Program-made: the position numbers and the translations under genes | Shown: piece by piece, positions 8,966 through 16,796 of the stretch | How the letters are laid out: each line of letters begins with the position of its first letter | How positions within the stretch are numbered: the first letter of the stretch is position 1 | Notes under the pieces: generated by a model | Seen by the model: the letters and a program-made list of their open reading frames with translations, nothing else | What the model was told of the DNA's origin: nothing | Databases searched by the model: none | NCBI RefSeq assembly: GCF_013401515.1 | Contig: NZ_CP058529.1 | Coordinates: 3,534,001 to 3,598,000 of the forward strand | From: Halorarum halophilum | GTDB lineage: Archaea > Halobacteriota > Halobacteria > Halobacteriales > Haloferacaceae | Reading direction: 5' to 3' | DNA: 64,000 bases

Positions 8966-9112
8966 TTGGAATCCCCTTCTCCAGGCACGAACAGGGGCGA
9001 AACAGCCTCAACAGACGTATTACCCCTTCTTGCAGTTCTCCTCGCACTGTTCGCTGTATACGCCGGACTTTCGGTCTACTACTGTCGGAATCCGTACGAA
9101 ATCGAGCAGTAG
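8966..9112 (+). CDS. Possible 48-residue membrane protein or lost C-terminal anchor
   Basis: A frame starting at TTG 8966 encodes a Ser/Thr-rich stretch, one strong hydrophobic helix (DVLPLLAVLLALFAVYAGLS) and a short tail YYCRNPYEIEQ. It is in the same frame as the upstream lipoprotein, with no stop other than the TGA at 8885-8887. It may be a separate small membrane protein, or the former C-terminal anchor of a longer protein cut off by that stop. No good start signal is visible. Confidence 0.3.
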   Translation: MESPSPGTNRGETASTDVLPLLAVLLALFAVYAGLSVYYCRNPYEIEQ

Positions 9113-9174
9113 TCCACCTGTACTTAGCGATACAATCGACCGTCACATCATCTCGTTCTCGTGCCCGATACGCG

Positions 9175-9189
9175 CTCCGTATGCAGCAC
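9175..9189 (-). repeat. Degenerate repeat copy C (inverted)
   Basis: Read on the minus strand it gives GTGCTGCATACGGAG, matching copy A at 13 of 15 positions. Confidence 0.4.
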
Positions 9190-9226
9190 GCTCTCGACGG
9201 TTTACTCGATTCCTGTCAAAAGGAGT

Positions 9227-9245
9227 GTGCTGACTACAGAGGATG
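9227..9245 (+). repeat. Degenerate repeat copy B (GTGCTGACTACAGAGGATG)
   Basis: Same orientation as copy A at 7796 and identical at 17 of 19 positions. The two direct copies are about 1.43 kb apart. Confidence 0.45.
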
Positions 9246-9289
9246 CCTGTACCATGATTGGAGCCACCCCCCGAGCAGCTGAGTGAACG

Positions 9290-9541
9290 TCACCTCCCTT
9301 CGACAGGGGACTGACTCTCGTCAATGTACGCGAGGGCGGCATCGAAGGCGTCGTCGGCCGTATCGAAGGTACCCCTGTGTTTCCATTCTCCGTCGGAAGA
9401 GGTAGTATAGACGTCGAAATCGCCGCCCCGGTACTCGTGCGACTCGACGTACAGTTCCTCCTCGACAGTCCCCTCATCGAGGAGCAACCAGGCACCCAGT
9501 ACCTTTCCGCCTTCCAAGTCGCGCCGTCTTCGCCAGTGCAT
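9290..9541 (-). CDS. Small hypothetical protein
   Basis: 83 residues. A basic N-terminus (MHWRRRRDLEGGK) leads into an acidic alpha/beta stretch ending FDTADDAFDAALAYIDES, typical of small soluble haloarchaeal proteins. No family recognised. It is convergent with the lipoprotein gene. Acidic composition and absence of internal breaks are the only support for translation. Confidence 0.55.
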   Translation of the reverse strand: MHWRRRRDLEGGKVLGAWLLLDEGTVEEELYVESHEYRGGDFDVYTTSSDGEWKHRGTFDTADDAFDAALAYIDESQSPVEGR

Positions 9542-9646
9542 GTGTGACCATTCTCGCCGGTCAACTAAACATCGAGCCAGAACAGATCCGGCTGACCTCC
9601 TCGAACTCGAAAGGACACAAATACTCGCTAGGTACAGGGTGACGGA

Positions 9647-9850
9647 CTATCGGTAGAATCGAACGATGAGGGAGAACAGAAGAAGAACGACGGCGACGAG
9701 GAGCATGACGGCAAGTCCTTGACGTACTCGTGGCGATACCTCCTCACCGAACAGGAATCCTCTGTAGAGAACAGCGATGAGGAGAAGCAAAATGCCGAGT
9801 ACCATCTCGTGCTCGGCGGGGAACGGGGGTCGAGCCGGAAACATCGCCAT
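9647..9850 (-). CDS. Small two-helix membrane protein
   Basis: 67 residues from ATG 9850. There are two predicted transmembrane helices, MVLGILLLLIAVLYRGFLF and LAVMLLVAVVLLLFSLIV, joined by a short charged loop (GEEVSPRVRQ). The C-terminus is RFYR. An earlier ATG at 9868 would add six basic residues. Unknown function. It is transcribed in the same direction as the next two small genes. Confidence 0.55.
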   Translation of the reverse strand: MAMFPARPPFPAEHEMVLGILLLLIAVLYRGFLFGEEVSPRVRQGLAVMLLVAVVLLLFSLIVRFYR

Positions 9851-10002
9851 GCGGGAACGCCGTATCAAGGATTGTAGGTTTGTTGGCGGTCGATACGGAA
9901 GCAGGACTACCTACTACGTCGATCAGCTTCGTTCCGACACGAGGACCGAGTACCGAACCCGTCTTACCGACTGCTGACTTCGGACCCGACCACGGGCCCG
10001 AC

Positions 10003-10164
10003 TCAGTCCTGTCCGGTCTCGACCTCGATTCCCTCGAACGTCGTCTCGACGGTCTCGGCCATGTAGGTGACCGACGTCTGGTACGCCTCGCCTTCGGTGC
10101 GCGCCTGCTGGATCTGGTTCACGTCGACCTCGTCGCTCGATTGCTTCTCGGGGTCATCGGGCAT
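10003..10164 (-). CDS. 53-residue acidic hypothetical protein
   Basis: A short gene from ATG 10164 to TGA 10003. It encodes an acidic protein beginning MPDDPEKQSSDEVDVNQIQQ and ending TTFEGIEVETGQD, with a central helix (QQARTEGEAYQTSVTYMAET). The composition is that of a genuine haloarchaeal soluble protein. The family is unknown to me. It is divergent from the DUF2391-like gene, 89 bases apart. Confidence 0.6.
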   Translation of the reverse strand: MPDDPEKQSSDEVDVNQIQQARTEGEAYQTSVTYMAETVETTFEGIEVETGQD

Positions 10165-10253
10165 CACCCGGAGTTCGGTTCGGAGGGTGGAGGGTCCGAT
10201 GGCCGCTCCGCCGCGACCGGCGGAACTACGTCGGGGGCGGGAGCCGATTGGGT

Positions 10254-10883
10254 ATGAACGGCGGAGCCGACGACCCGGGGGCCGGTCCAGGCCCGAGGAG
10301 GGACGACCCGACGGCGGCCGACGGCGGCGACCGGACGAGGCGGGAGGAACCGACGGTCGACGACCTGCTCGACCAGCTCGAGACGCTCGAGGAGACCGTC
10401 GACGACTCCGAGGAGGTCGAGAAGGTCCGGGACGCCATGCGGACCGCGACGCAGCTCTCGCGGCCGACCGTGTTCGGCCGGGTCGTCCGGGGGTTCGACC
10501 GCGGCGACATCGCCGAGGCGCTCCTCGGGAGCGTCATCTTCGGCGTCCCGATGCTCGTCGAGGGCGGCACGCAGGAGGTCGGCGAGTTCCTCGCCGCCCA
10601 TCCGGCGTACATGGCCGGGACGGCCGCGTTCACCGTTACGGTCGTCGTCGGCATCATCTACGTCGCGGACTTCCAGGACGTGCGCGTCAAGAACCCCATC
10701 CTGGGTGTCGTCCCGCGCCGACTCGTCGGGGTGCTCGGGGTGGCGGTAGTGGTGGCGGTCCTCGGACTGACCGCCTGGGGGCGGATCAGCTGGGCGGAGC
10801 CGACGATCGCGCTCGGCAACGTCGTCGCCGCGCTCGTGCCGATGGCGGTCGGGGCGGCGCTGGGCGACCTGCTGCCGGGGTGA
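10254..10883 (+). CDS. DUF2391-like integral membrane protein
   Basis: 209 residues. A disordered acidic N-terminus of about 35 residues is followed by a coiled-coil-prone segment (VDDLLDQLETLEETVDDSEEVEKV) and four hydrophobic helices: ALLGSVIFGVPMLVEGG, MAGTAAFTVTVVVGIIYVAD, LVGVLGVAVVVAVLGLTAWG and IALGNVVAALVPMAVGAALG. The pattern recalls the DUF2391 putative membrane protein family, whose role is unknown. ATG 10254 is preferred; TTG 10248 lies two codons upstream. Confidence 0.75.
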   Translation: MNGGADDPGAGPGPRRDDPTAADGGDRTRREEPTVDDLLDQLETLEETVDDSEEVEKVRDAMRTATQLSRPTVFGRVVRGFDRGDIAEALLGSVIFGVPMLVEGGTQEVGEFLAAHPAYMAGTAAFTVTVVVGIIYVADFQDVRVKNPILGVVPRRLVGVLGVAVVVAVLGLTAWGRISWAEPTIALGNVVAALVPMAVGAALGDLLPG

Positions 10884-10932
10884 CGGACGGTCGCACCGGA
10901 GAGCCGGGAAGTGCCGCGAGAAACGTGGGCGT

Positions 10933-11112
10933 CTACGCGTCGATGCGGGAGGAGTCGATGTCCGCCTCGTCGTTGATGCGGATGAACCCGTAGTCGCACT
11001 CCGGGCAGCGCCACTTCGTCTTCTCACCGAGGTGGAGTTCCATGCTGGCGGTCCGCCAGAACGTCTGCTTCCCCTCACACCGCGGACACTCGTGTTCCAG
11101 CTCGAGACTCAT
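10933..11112 (-). CDS. Small zinc beta-ribbon protein
   Basis: 59 residues with two CxxC knuckles, CPRCEGKQTFW and CPECDYGFIRIND, separated by a 24-residue acidic/aromatic hairpin. The four cysteines form a probable single zinc site. The ribbon suggests binding to nucleic acid or to a partner protein; no direct evidence. Start chosen at ATG 11112 (MSLELEHECP), which removes a 33-base upstream extension with no similarity to the domain. Confidence 0.78.
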   Translation of the reverse strand: MSLELEHECPRCEGKQTFWRTASMELHLGEKTKWRCPECDYGFIRINDEADIDSSRIDA

Positions 11113-11156
11113 GCTCTGCGTTCGGGCCGGCGGACCTTTCAACACACCGATTGTGG

Positions 11157-11277
11157 GCGGGAGCTAGGTTTCCCGAATCGTTCGGTTCCGATACGGACGA
11201 CGCTCACCCTCCCGCTCGGCCTGTTCCCGACGAGCGTGGATGCGCTCGACATCGTGGTCGGCAAACCTAGCTCACGC
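11157..11277. repeat. Imperfect inverted repeat in a divergent intergenic region
   Basis: GAGCTAGGTTT at 11161-11171 is mirrored exactly by AAACCTAGCTC at 11263-11273, and flanking bases continue with mismatches (GCGG/GCGT and CCC/GCC). It lies between the divergent zinc-ribbon and thioesterase genes. It could be a small non-autonomous element end pair or paired binding sites. Confidence 0.4.
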
Positions 11278-11357
11278 CGTGTCGGCCGTCGCCGAGCGTG
11301 TCGGGCCGGCGTCGACGTAGCGGTACGCAAAAGCCCCCGCCGGACGAGGCACGTACG

Positions 11358-11747
11358 ATGACCTTCGAGACGACCGTTGAGCCGCGGTATCGCGACCTGG
11401 ACCCGATGCGCCACGTCAACAACGCGGTGTACGCCACCTACCTCGAACACGCCCGGACGGCGTTCTTCAGGGAGGAGGTGGGCGTGGAACTCCACGACTC
11501 GAACGCCGCACTCGCGGCGCTCTCGATCGAGTTCCGCCGGCCGATCGAGGGGCTCGACGACGTGACGGTCGAGCTCCGGGTAACGGATCTCGGGACGACG
11601 AGCGCCACGCTCGCGTACGAACTCCGACGCGACGGCGAGACGGTCGCGACGGCCGAGTCGGTGCAGGTGATGCTGGACGAGGAGGGGGACCCGACCCCGC
11701 TCCCCGAGGACGTCCGCGCGGCGTTCGAACGCCACCTCGACGGCTGA
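11358..11747 (+). CDS. Acyl-CoA thioesterase, hotdog fold (4HBT family)
   Basis: 129 residues. The N-terminal signature YRDLDPMRHVNNAVYATYLEHAR is the classic 4-hydroxybenzoyl-CoA thioesterase/YbgC active-site helix with the catalytic Asp. The central SIEFRRPIEGLDDVTVEL strand pair and the final helix complete a single hotdog domain. It hydrolyses acyl-CoA thioesters in the cytoplasm; chain preference is not readable. ATG 11358 was chosen because it gives the usual family N-terminus. Confidence 0.88.
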   Translation: MTFETTVEPRYRDLDPMRHVNNAVYATYLEHARTAFFREEVGVELHDSNAALAALSIEFRRPIEGLDDVTVELRVTDLGTTSATLAYELRRDGETVATAESVQVMLDEEGDPTPLPEDVRAAFERHLDG

Positions 11748-11782
11748 GCCCGCCGGCCAGCATTGCCCCCTGCCCCGAGGTT

Positions 11783-12994
11783 ATGCTGCTGGTGGGCGGA
11801 CGGGTGACCGTGAGCGACGACGAGGGTCCGAGGGGCTCGCGGCGCGTCCTGGCCGTGGTCGCGGGTGCGAACTTCAGCCAGCTCGGGGTTCGGCTTCTCC
11901 TCGGTGCCGTCGTCCCGTTCGTGCTGCTCGAACTCGACACGACGAAGTCGGTCGTCGGGTTCGCGCTGACCGGGATGTGGGCCGCCTACGCGCTGTTGCA
12001 GTTCCCGAGCGGCGTGCTCGCCGACCGCTACGGGGAGCGACCGATCATGCTGGCGGGCGTGGGCGGGGCCGCCGTCGGAACCGGCTTGGTCGCGCTCGCG
12101 CCCACCGTCGCGCTGTTCGGCGTCGCCGCGGTGTTGCTCGGCGCCGGCGCCGGCCTGTTCTTCGCCCCCGCGTCGTCGCTGCTCTCCCGCCTCTTCGAGG
12201 CGCGCGGCGGCGCGCTCGGCGCGCTGACGGCCGGCGGGGCGCTCGCGGGCGTCGCCTTCCCGGCGGTCGGCGGCTTCCTCGCGGAGGCGCTCGGCTGGCG
12301 GATCGCGGTCGGCCTCGGCGCGATCGTGACGGTCCCCGCGTTCGGCGCGATCCTCGTCGTGCTCCCACGCCTCCCGCCGGCGAACTCGGAACGCGACCTC
12401 GTGGCTGCGGGCGATCCGGCCCGCCTCGCCGGCCTCCTCACGCGCCCCGACCTCGCGTACACTACCATCGTCGCCGTCTGCACGGGGTTCACGTTCCAGG
12501 CGTTCTCGTCGTTCTTCCCGACGTTCCTCGTCCAGCACCGCGGGCTCGATCCGGGCACCGCCGGGCTCGCGTTCGGCGCCGCGTTCGCGCTCTCGTCGGT
12601 GGCGCAACCGTTGGCCGGCCGGGCCTCGGACGCGTACACGCGCGACGCCGCCATCGCGGGCAGCGCGGCGCTCACGGCCGTCGGGCTGAGCACGCTCGTC
12701 TGGGGGTCGGGAACCGTCGCCCTCGTCGCGGGGACCGCGGTGGTCGGCGCGGGCATCTCCTGGCCCGGCACCGTCCAGGCGCGGATCATGGACCGACTCG
12801 ACGCTGCCGAGCGCGGCTACGGTTTCGGCCTGATCCGCACGACGTACATGTTCCTCGCGGCGAGCGGCAGCGTGGTGGTCGGCGTGCTGGCGGACGTCGG
12901 CGGGTGGCCGCTGGCGTTCGGCACCGTCATCGGCCTGCTCGGCTGTTGTCTGCTTCTGCTCGGCGCGAACCGGGCGTTACGGCTCGGACTGTAG
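11783..12994 (+). CDS. Major facilitator superfamily transporter
   Basis: About 400 residues with 12 hydrophobic helices. The MFS loop 2-3 motif is present as SGVLADRYGERPIM (about residues 74-87), and a second, degenerate copy (PLAGRASDAYTRDAAI) begins the C-terminal half. Substrate unknown; the pattern fits a drug/sugar-type exporter or uptake carrier. Two starts are possible: ATG 11783, or GTG 11810, which gives MSDDEGPRGSRR and a more typical cytosolic N-terminus. Confidence 0.88.
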   Translation: MLLVGGRVTVSDDEGPRGSRRVLAVVAGANFSQLGVRLLLGAVVPFVLLELDTTKSVVGFALTGMWAAYALLQFPSGVLADRYGERPIMLAGVGGAAVGTGLVALAPTVALFGVAAVLLGAGAGLFFAPASSLLSRLFEARGGALGALTAGGALAGVAFPAVGGFLAEALGWRIAVGLGAIVTVPAFGAILVVLPRLPPANSERDLVAAGDPARLAGLLTRPDLAYTTIVAVCTGFTFQAFSSFFPTFLVQHRGLDPGTAGLAFGAAFALSSVAQPLAGRASDAYTRDAAIAGSAALTAVGLSTLVWGSGTVALVAGTAVVGAGISWPGTVQARIMDRLDAAERGYGFGLIRTTYMFLAASGSVVVGVLADVGGWPLAFGTVIGLLGCCLLLLGANRALRLGL

Positions 12995-13146
12995 GCTCGG
13001 ACGTCACGGACCCGGCGCGGTCGACTGCCAGGGCGGTTTCCCGTGCCGGAAGAATCCCCGAACCGGATTACGCAACCTGCGCCGGCTCGGACTCGTCGGC
13101 TGGAATCCCGGCCGTCGTCACGTCACCCCGCCCGAGTGCGACGGGA

Positions 13147-13671
13147 CTACTCCTCGGAGAACGGCGCTTCCATCGAACTGACGTCGAGGACCACGTGGTT
13201 CGTCGTCCCGTCGATCTCCTCAATCTCGCCGACGAGGACGAGTTCCGAGATGGGCGTCGGCCCGACCACGATCGGGTCCCCGACCCCGAACCCCTCGATG
13301 GGCTCTTGAAAGTGGACCCGCGCCTGGCACTGCTCCGGTTCCCTGACGGTGAGCAGGTCGATCTGGTCGACCGTCGCGGTGACGCGCTCGTAGTCGTGGG
13401 CGACGATGAGCCGCTCTGGGTCGTCGAGGTTCTGGTAATCGAGGACGTTGAATGCACTCGCGGTGGGCTTGTACCCGCCCTTCGGCCCGGGAATCCCCTC
13501 GACCAGACCGAGCGCCTTCAGGCTCTGGAACTGGTTCCGGATGCTCCCAGCCGAGCGGCCGACCTCGTCCGCGACGAACTCCCCCTTCACCGGTGACTCT
13601 CTCGACTGGTACTCCTCGACCAGGATGGCGAGTATCCGGTTCTGTACGTCGTTCAGTTCGATCTGGCTCAT
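13147..13671 (-). CDS. Winged-helix transcriptional regulator with C-terminal sensor-like domain
   Basis: 174 residues from ATG 13671. The N-terminal winged helix has LNDVQNRILAILVEEY, then recognition-helix region RSAGSIRNQFQSLKALGLVEGIPGPKGGYKPT, of Rrf2/TrmB-like type. From about residue 85 a beta-rich domain (RVTATVDQIDLLTV, CQARVHFQEPIEGFGVGDPIVVGP) resembles a small-ligand or oligomerisation module. Targets unknown. It is convergent with the MFS gene. An ATG at 13695 would add eight residues. Confidence 0.78.
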   Translation of the reverse strand: MSQIELNDVQNRILAILVEEYQSRESPVKGEFVADEVGRSAGSIRNQFQSLKALGLVEGIPGPKGGYKPTASAFNVLDYQNLDDPERLIVAHDYERVTATVDQIDLLTVREPEQCQARVHFQEPIEGFGVGDPIVVGPTPISELVLVGEIEEIDGTTNHVVLDVSSMEAPFSEE

Positions 13672-14112
13672 ACAGTCGGTGGTCGTCGTTCGCATAAAGG
13701 TCCGAGGAAAAGTACTCTCCTTCCATATCCGACTCCGGGAACGGGTGACCGAACGTCCCGTTCGAGTTCCGTGAGGCGAATGTTCACGTATTCGAACGGT
13801 TCCTCACGCCTCCTCCGAACTCGCCTCGGCCCGCCCGGGGTGTCGGGGCCGATGTCGATTGTGTCGCGTGCCAGCGTGGCGAGCGGTCACGCGTTCGACG
13901 AGTTCCGGGTCGACACCGAGCGCCGCCGTCACGGTCGATCCGACGTCACCCCCGGAGTCGCACGACGACGCCGTCCGCCCCACTCCGGTCGACGGCCGCC
14001 CGGAGGAAGGCGGTGGTCGGCTCGCAAACCGATCCGAGTTCGTCCGGGTCAGTTCGGAACGAGTGCCGTGGCTCCGCCTGCTCGGCGCTCGGGCAGTCCG
14101 TCCTGCTGCCCG
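13672..14112. other. Intergenic stretch with a possible decayed minus-strand frame
   Basis: About 440 bases. On the minus strand, 13860-14070 reads as protein-like sequence in two adjacent frames (TDPDELGSVCEPTTAFLRAA, then STVTAALGVDPELVERVTAR). The break lies near 13945. This could be a frameshifted gene remnant. I do not recognise the family. Confidence 0.3.
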
Positions 14113-14289
14113 TCACCCGCTCCAGTCCCCCTGGATGTCGTCCCCGATCCGGTCGCGCCAAAGCCCGAAGCGCGACGCGCAGTCGGACGCCTCCTCGATG
14201 TGGTCGATGAACCCGTCCCCGGGGTTGCGCAGGCCGGCGCCGCAGAACGGACAACGGTTCGGGTCGCTCCACACGTCGCTCGCTGCCAT
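14113..14289 (-). CDS. Small zinc-binding protein (C2HC-like)
   Basis: 58 residues from ATG 14289. CPFCGAGL is followed after about 11 residues by FIDHIEEASDC, giving a Cys-Cys-His-Cys set that could hold one zinc ion. The C-terminus is a conserved-looking helix SRFGLWRDRIGDDIQGDWSG. Haloarchaea encode many such single-knuckle proteins of unknown role, and this seems to be one of them. An A/T-rich TATA-like stretch (about 14345-14358) lies upstream. Confidence 0.78.
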   Translation of the reverse strand: MAASDVWSDPNRCPFCGAGLRNPGDGFIDHIEEASDCASRFGLWRDRIGDDIQGDWSG

Positions 14290-14601
14290 GGGAGCCCATC
14301 GTGTCCGATCGACAAAAAGAGTACTGGTGAAATAGGACGAATGGGGTGATATACCTTTAATCACTGGAATCCTACTAGGTCTGTCGATGAGATGTGGACG
14401 AACAGTTGGATTGAGGAGATGGAAATAGACATGTGGATGTCGTGGATGCTGTTTCGCGTAGTTGGATTGAACGCTCGTGGAGATCGAGTGCGGATGGCGG
14501 GACGGCGACTGCTCGAACGGACGAGTGGTCCGAATCCGAATTCGCCGCCGGTTCGCTTCGACGCCATCACCGACCGGGGATCTCGCCTCACCGCACCCGG
14601 C
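14290..14601. other. Intergenic region
   Basis: 312 bases between the divergent small zinc protein and the end of the S9 peptidase. Apart from the promoter of the former near 14345-14358, I see a purine-rich, ATG-dense block at 14385-14450 with no credible gene or fold. Confidence 0.4.
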
Positions 14602-16734
14602 TCACGCCTCGCCTGGATCGTGCGACTCGAACCACTCCGTCAATACCTCCAGCCGATGGGTCGCCCGTGAGGGGTCGCCGATGTCGTGGTGCTCGTTCGG
14701 GTAGACGACCAGTTTGGCGTCGATGCCGCGCTTGCGGACGCTGACGTAGAGCTGTTCGGCCTGCGTGGGCGGACAGCGCCAGTCCTCCTCGCCCGCCGTG
14801 ACGAGCAGCGGCGTGTCGATCTCCCCGACGCGCGAGATGGAGGAGATGTCGCGGTACGTCTCCGGGTTCTCCCAGGGCATCCCGAACTCCCACTCGTGCC
14901 AGTTGTGGTTGTCGTCGGTGCCGAAGTTCGAGTGGAAGTCGTAGATGCCGTGCTCGGGGGCCGCGGCCGCGAACTCGTCGGTCCGCGTGACGACGTGGGC
15001 GGTCGTGATGCCGCCGTAGCTGAAGCCGGTGCAGAACAGCCGGTCCGGGTCGGCGACGCCGTCGGCGACGAGGCGGTCCATCGCGGAGATCACGTCGTCG
15101 GACTCGAGGTCGCCCCGGCTTCCCTTCAGCGCCTCCGAGAAGTCGCGGCCGTAGGAGGTCGAGCCGCGGTAGTTCGGCTTGACGACGACGTACCCTCGGC
15201 TCGTCCAGTACGCGACGGTGAAGCGGAACTCTGGCGCGTCGTAGCTCATCGGGCCGCCGTGGATGGAGCAGATGGCTGGCGCAGGGCCGTCCGCGTCGGC
15301 GTCGAAGCCGTCCGGGTAATAAACGATCGCCTCCACCTCCTCGAGGTCAGCGTTCTCGTAGCTCACCACCTCGCAGTCCGGGAGCGGCGCGTCCGCGACC
15401 CAGTCGGCGTTGAGGTCGGTGAGCCGGCGGATCGGCCCGCCCGTGTCGTCCTCCCGGAGTTCGCCGGCGTCGAGCGAGAACGCCTGCGGGGTGTCGTCGG
15501 GCGTCGTCAACCCGAGCGCGACGGTGTCGCCGGCGAGGTCGAACGCGCAGATGGTTCGCTGGCGTCCCTGGCGCTCGTACGACCGGCGGGGCTCCCCATC
15601 GAGCGGCAGGACCGCGAGCCTGGTCCACGCCTCGTCGGCGATGGGCGCCACGACCGTCTCCCCGTCCAGCCACGCCAGCCCGCCGCCGCGGGCGAGGGTT
15701 CGGTCGAGGCCGGCCGAGAGCGACTCGTACTCCGCGTCCGCGTCGTCGGGGGCGACGTACGCGTCGGTGGGCTCGTACCAGTTCTCGTGGTTCCCGCCCG
15801 CGAAGGCGAGGCGGTCGCCGTCGGGCGACCACGTCGGAACCATACAGCGCATCGAGCCGTCGGTCAGCCGCCGGAGGTCGGCGCCGTCGGGCGCGATCGT
15901 GAACACGTCGACGCTCCCGTCGTCGTCCGGGTGCTCCGCGTTCGACCGGCAGAACGCGATGCGGTTCGAGGAACCCCACGACGGCTGGAGGCCCATGAGC
16001 GGCTCGGCGGAGCCGGCGCCGTAGGCGTCGTCGAGGCGGTCGGTCTCGCCCGATTCGCGGTCGACGACGAACAGGTACGTCGTCACGTCGTCGAGCCAGC
16101 CGGCGCCGTCCATCTTGTGCTGGAGCCTGGTGACCTCGATCGGCCCGTCGTCCCGCCGCCGGTCGAGGTACTCCCCCTCCTCCTCGGTCGGGTCGCGCGC
16201 GGAGACGACGAGACGGTCGCCGTCCGGGCCGAAGTCGAACTCGCCGAGACGGTCGCCGTCCGGGCCGAAGTCGAACTCGCGGACGCCGTGTTCGAAGTCG
16301 GTCTCCTGGCGAGCGTCGCCGCCGAGCGCGAGGTCGAAGGTCCACACCTGCGGCTTCGGCCCCTCGCCGCCGTCGCTTCCGTTTCCGCCGCCTCCGCCGT
16401 CTCCACCGTTCCTACCGTCCTCATCGCCACCGTCGTCGGATTCGTCCCGGCGCCGGCCCGCCCGCCTGTCGAGGTCGCCGTCCCGGGCGGCGAGGAAGCC
16501 GAGCGTGTCGCCGTCGGGTCCCCAGGCCGGCGCGGAGGCCGTCGAGGCACGGGTGAGCCGGTGGGGGTCGCGCGAGCCGTCGGACGGCACGACGTACAGG
16601 CCGGTCCTGGACTCGTCGTCGTCCGGGTCGGACTCGCTAGCGACGAACGCGACGCGCTCGCCGTCGGGCGAGAGGGTAACGTCGGTAAGGAGGCGGAGGT
16701 CGTAGAACTTCTCTGGATCGATGCCGTCGTCCAT
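14602..16734 (-). CDS. S9 family prolyl oligopeptidase/acylaminoacyl peptidase
   Basis: 710 residues. The N-terminal half is a WD/PD40-like beta-propeller (repeated SPDGERVAF, WGPDGDTLGF, SPDGDRLAF blades). The C-terminal alpha/beta-hydrolase has Ser in GFSYGG (about 570), Asp in AGEEDWRCPP (about 645) and His in NEHHDIGDP (about 680). It cleaves short peptides or releases N-acylated residues. Two oddities lie in the propeller: a Gly/Asp-rich insert (DDGGDEDGRNGGDGGGGGNG) and a perfect 36-bp tandem duplication at 16209-16280. Start at ATG 16734 (MDDGIDPEKFYDLRLL). Confidence 0.93.
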   Translation of the reverse strand: MDDGIDPEKFYDLRLLTDVTLSPDGERVAFVASESDPDDDESRTGLYVVPSDGSRDPHRLTRASTASAPAWGPDGDTLGFLAARDGDLDRRAGRRRDESDDGGDEDGRNGGDGGGGGNGSDGGEGPKPQVWTFDLALGGDARQETDFEHGVREFDFGPDGDRLGEFDFGPDGDRLVVSARDPTEEEGEYLDRRRDDGPIEVTRLQHKMDGAGWLDDVTTYLFVVDRESGETDRLDDAYGAGSAEPLMGLQPSWGSSNRIAFCRSNAEHPDDDGSVDVFTIAPDGADLRRLTDGSMRCMVPTWSPDGDRLAFAGGNHENWYEPTDAYVAPDDADAEYESLSAGLDRTLARGGGLAWLDGETVVAPIADEAWTRLAVLPLDGEPRRSYERQGRQRTICAFDLAGDTVALGLTTPDDTPQAFSLDAGELREDDTGGPIRRLTDLNADWVADAPLPDCEVVSYENADLEEVEAIVYYPDGFDADADGPAPAICSIHGGPMSYDAPEFRFTVAYWTSRGYVVVKPNYRGSTSYGRDFSEALKGSRGDLESDDVISAMDRLVADGVADPDRLFCTGFSYGGITTAHVVTRTDEFAAAAPEHGIYDFHSNFGTDDNHNWHEWEFGMPWENPETYRDISSISRVGEIDTPLLVTAGEEDWRCPPTQAEQLYVSVRKRGIDAKLVVYPNEHHDIGDPSRATHRLEVLTEWFESHDPGEA
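16209..16280. repeat. Perfect 36-bp tandem duplication inside the S9 peptidase gene
   Basis: Units 16209-16244 and 16245-16280 are identical and in frame, duplicating 12 residues (EFDFGPDGDRLG) of a propeller blade. Confidence 0.9.
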
Positions 16735-16796
16735 GGGGTGGGCTGGGAGAGCGCCCACTTCACCGTTCGGGAACGGGAACCCCCGTGGCTCGGGCG

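Larger units (their letters stand above)
8888..9289. other. Lower-GC intergenic stretch
   Basis: About 400 bases between the lipoprotein stop and the convergent small gene. It contains a possible small membrane-protein frame (8966-9112) and two copies of the degenerate repeat (9175-9189 inverted, 9227-9245 direct). Nothing else is supportable. Confidence 0.45.
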
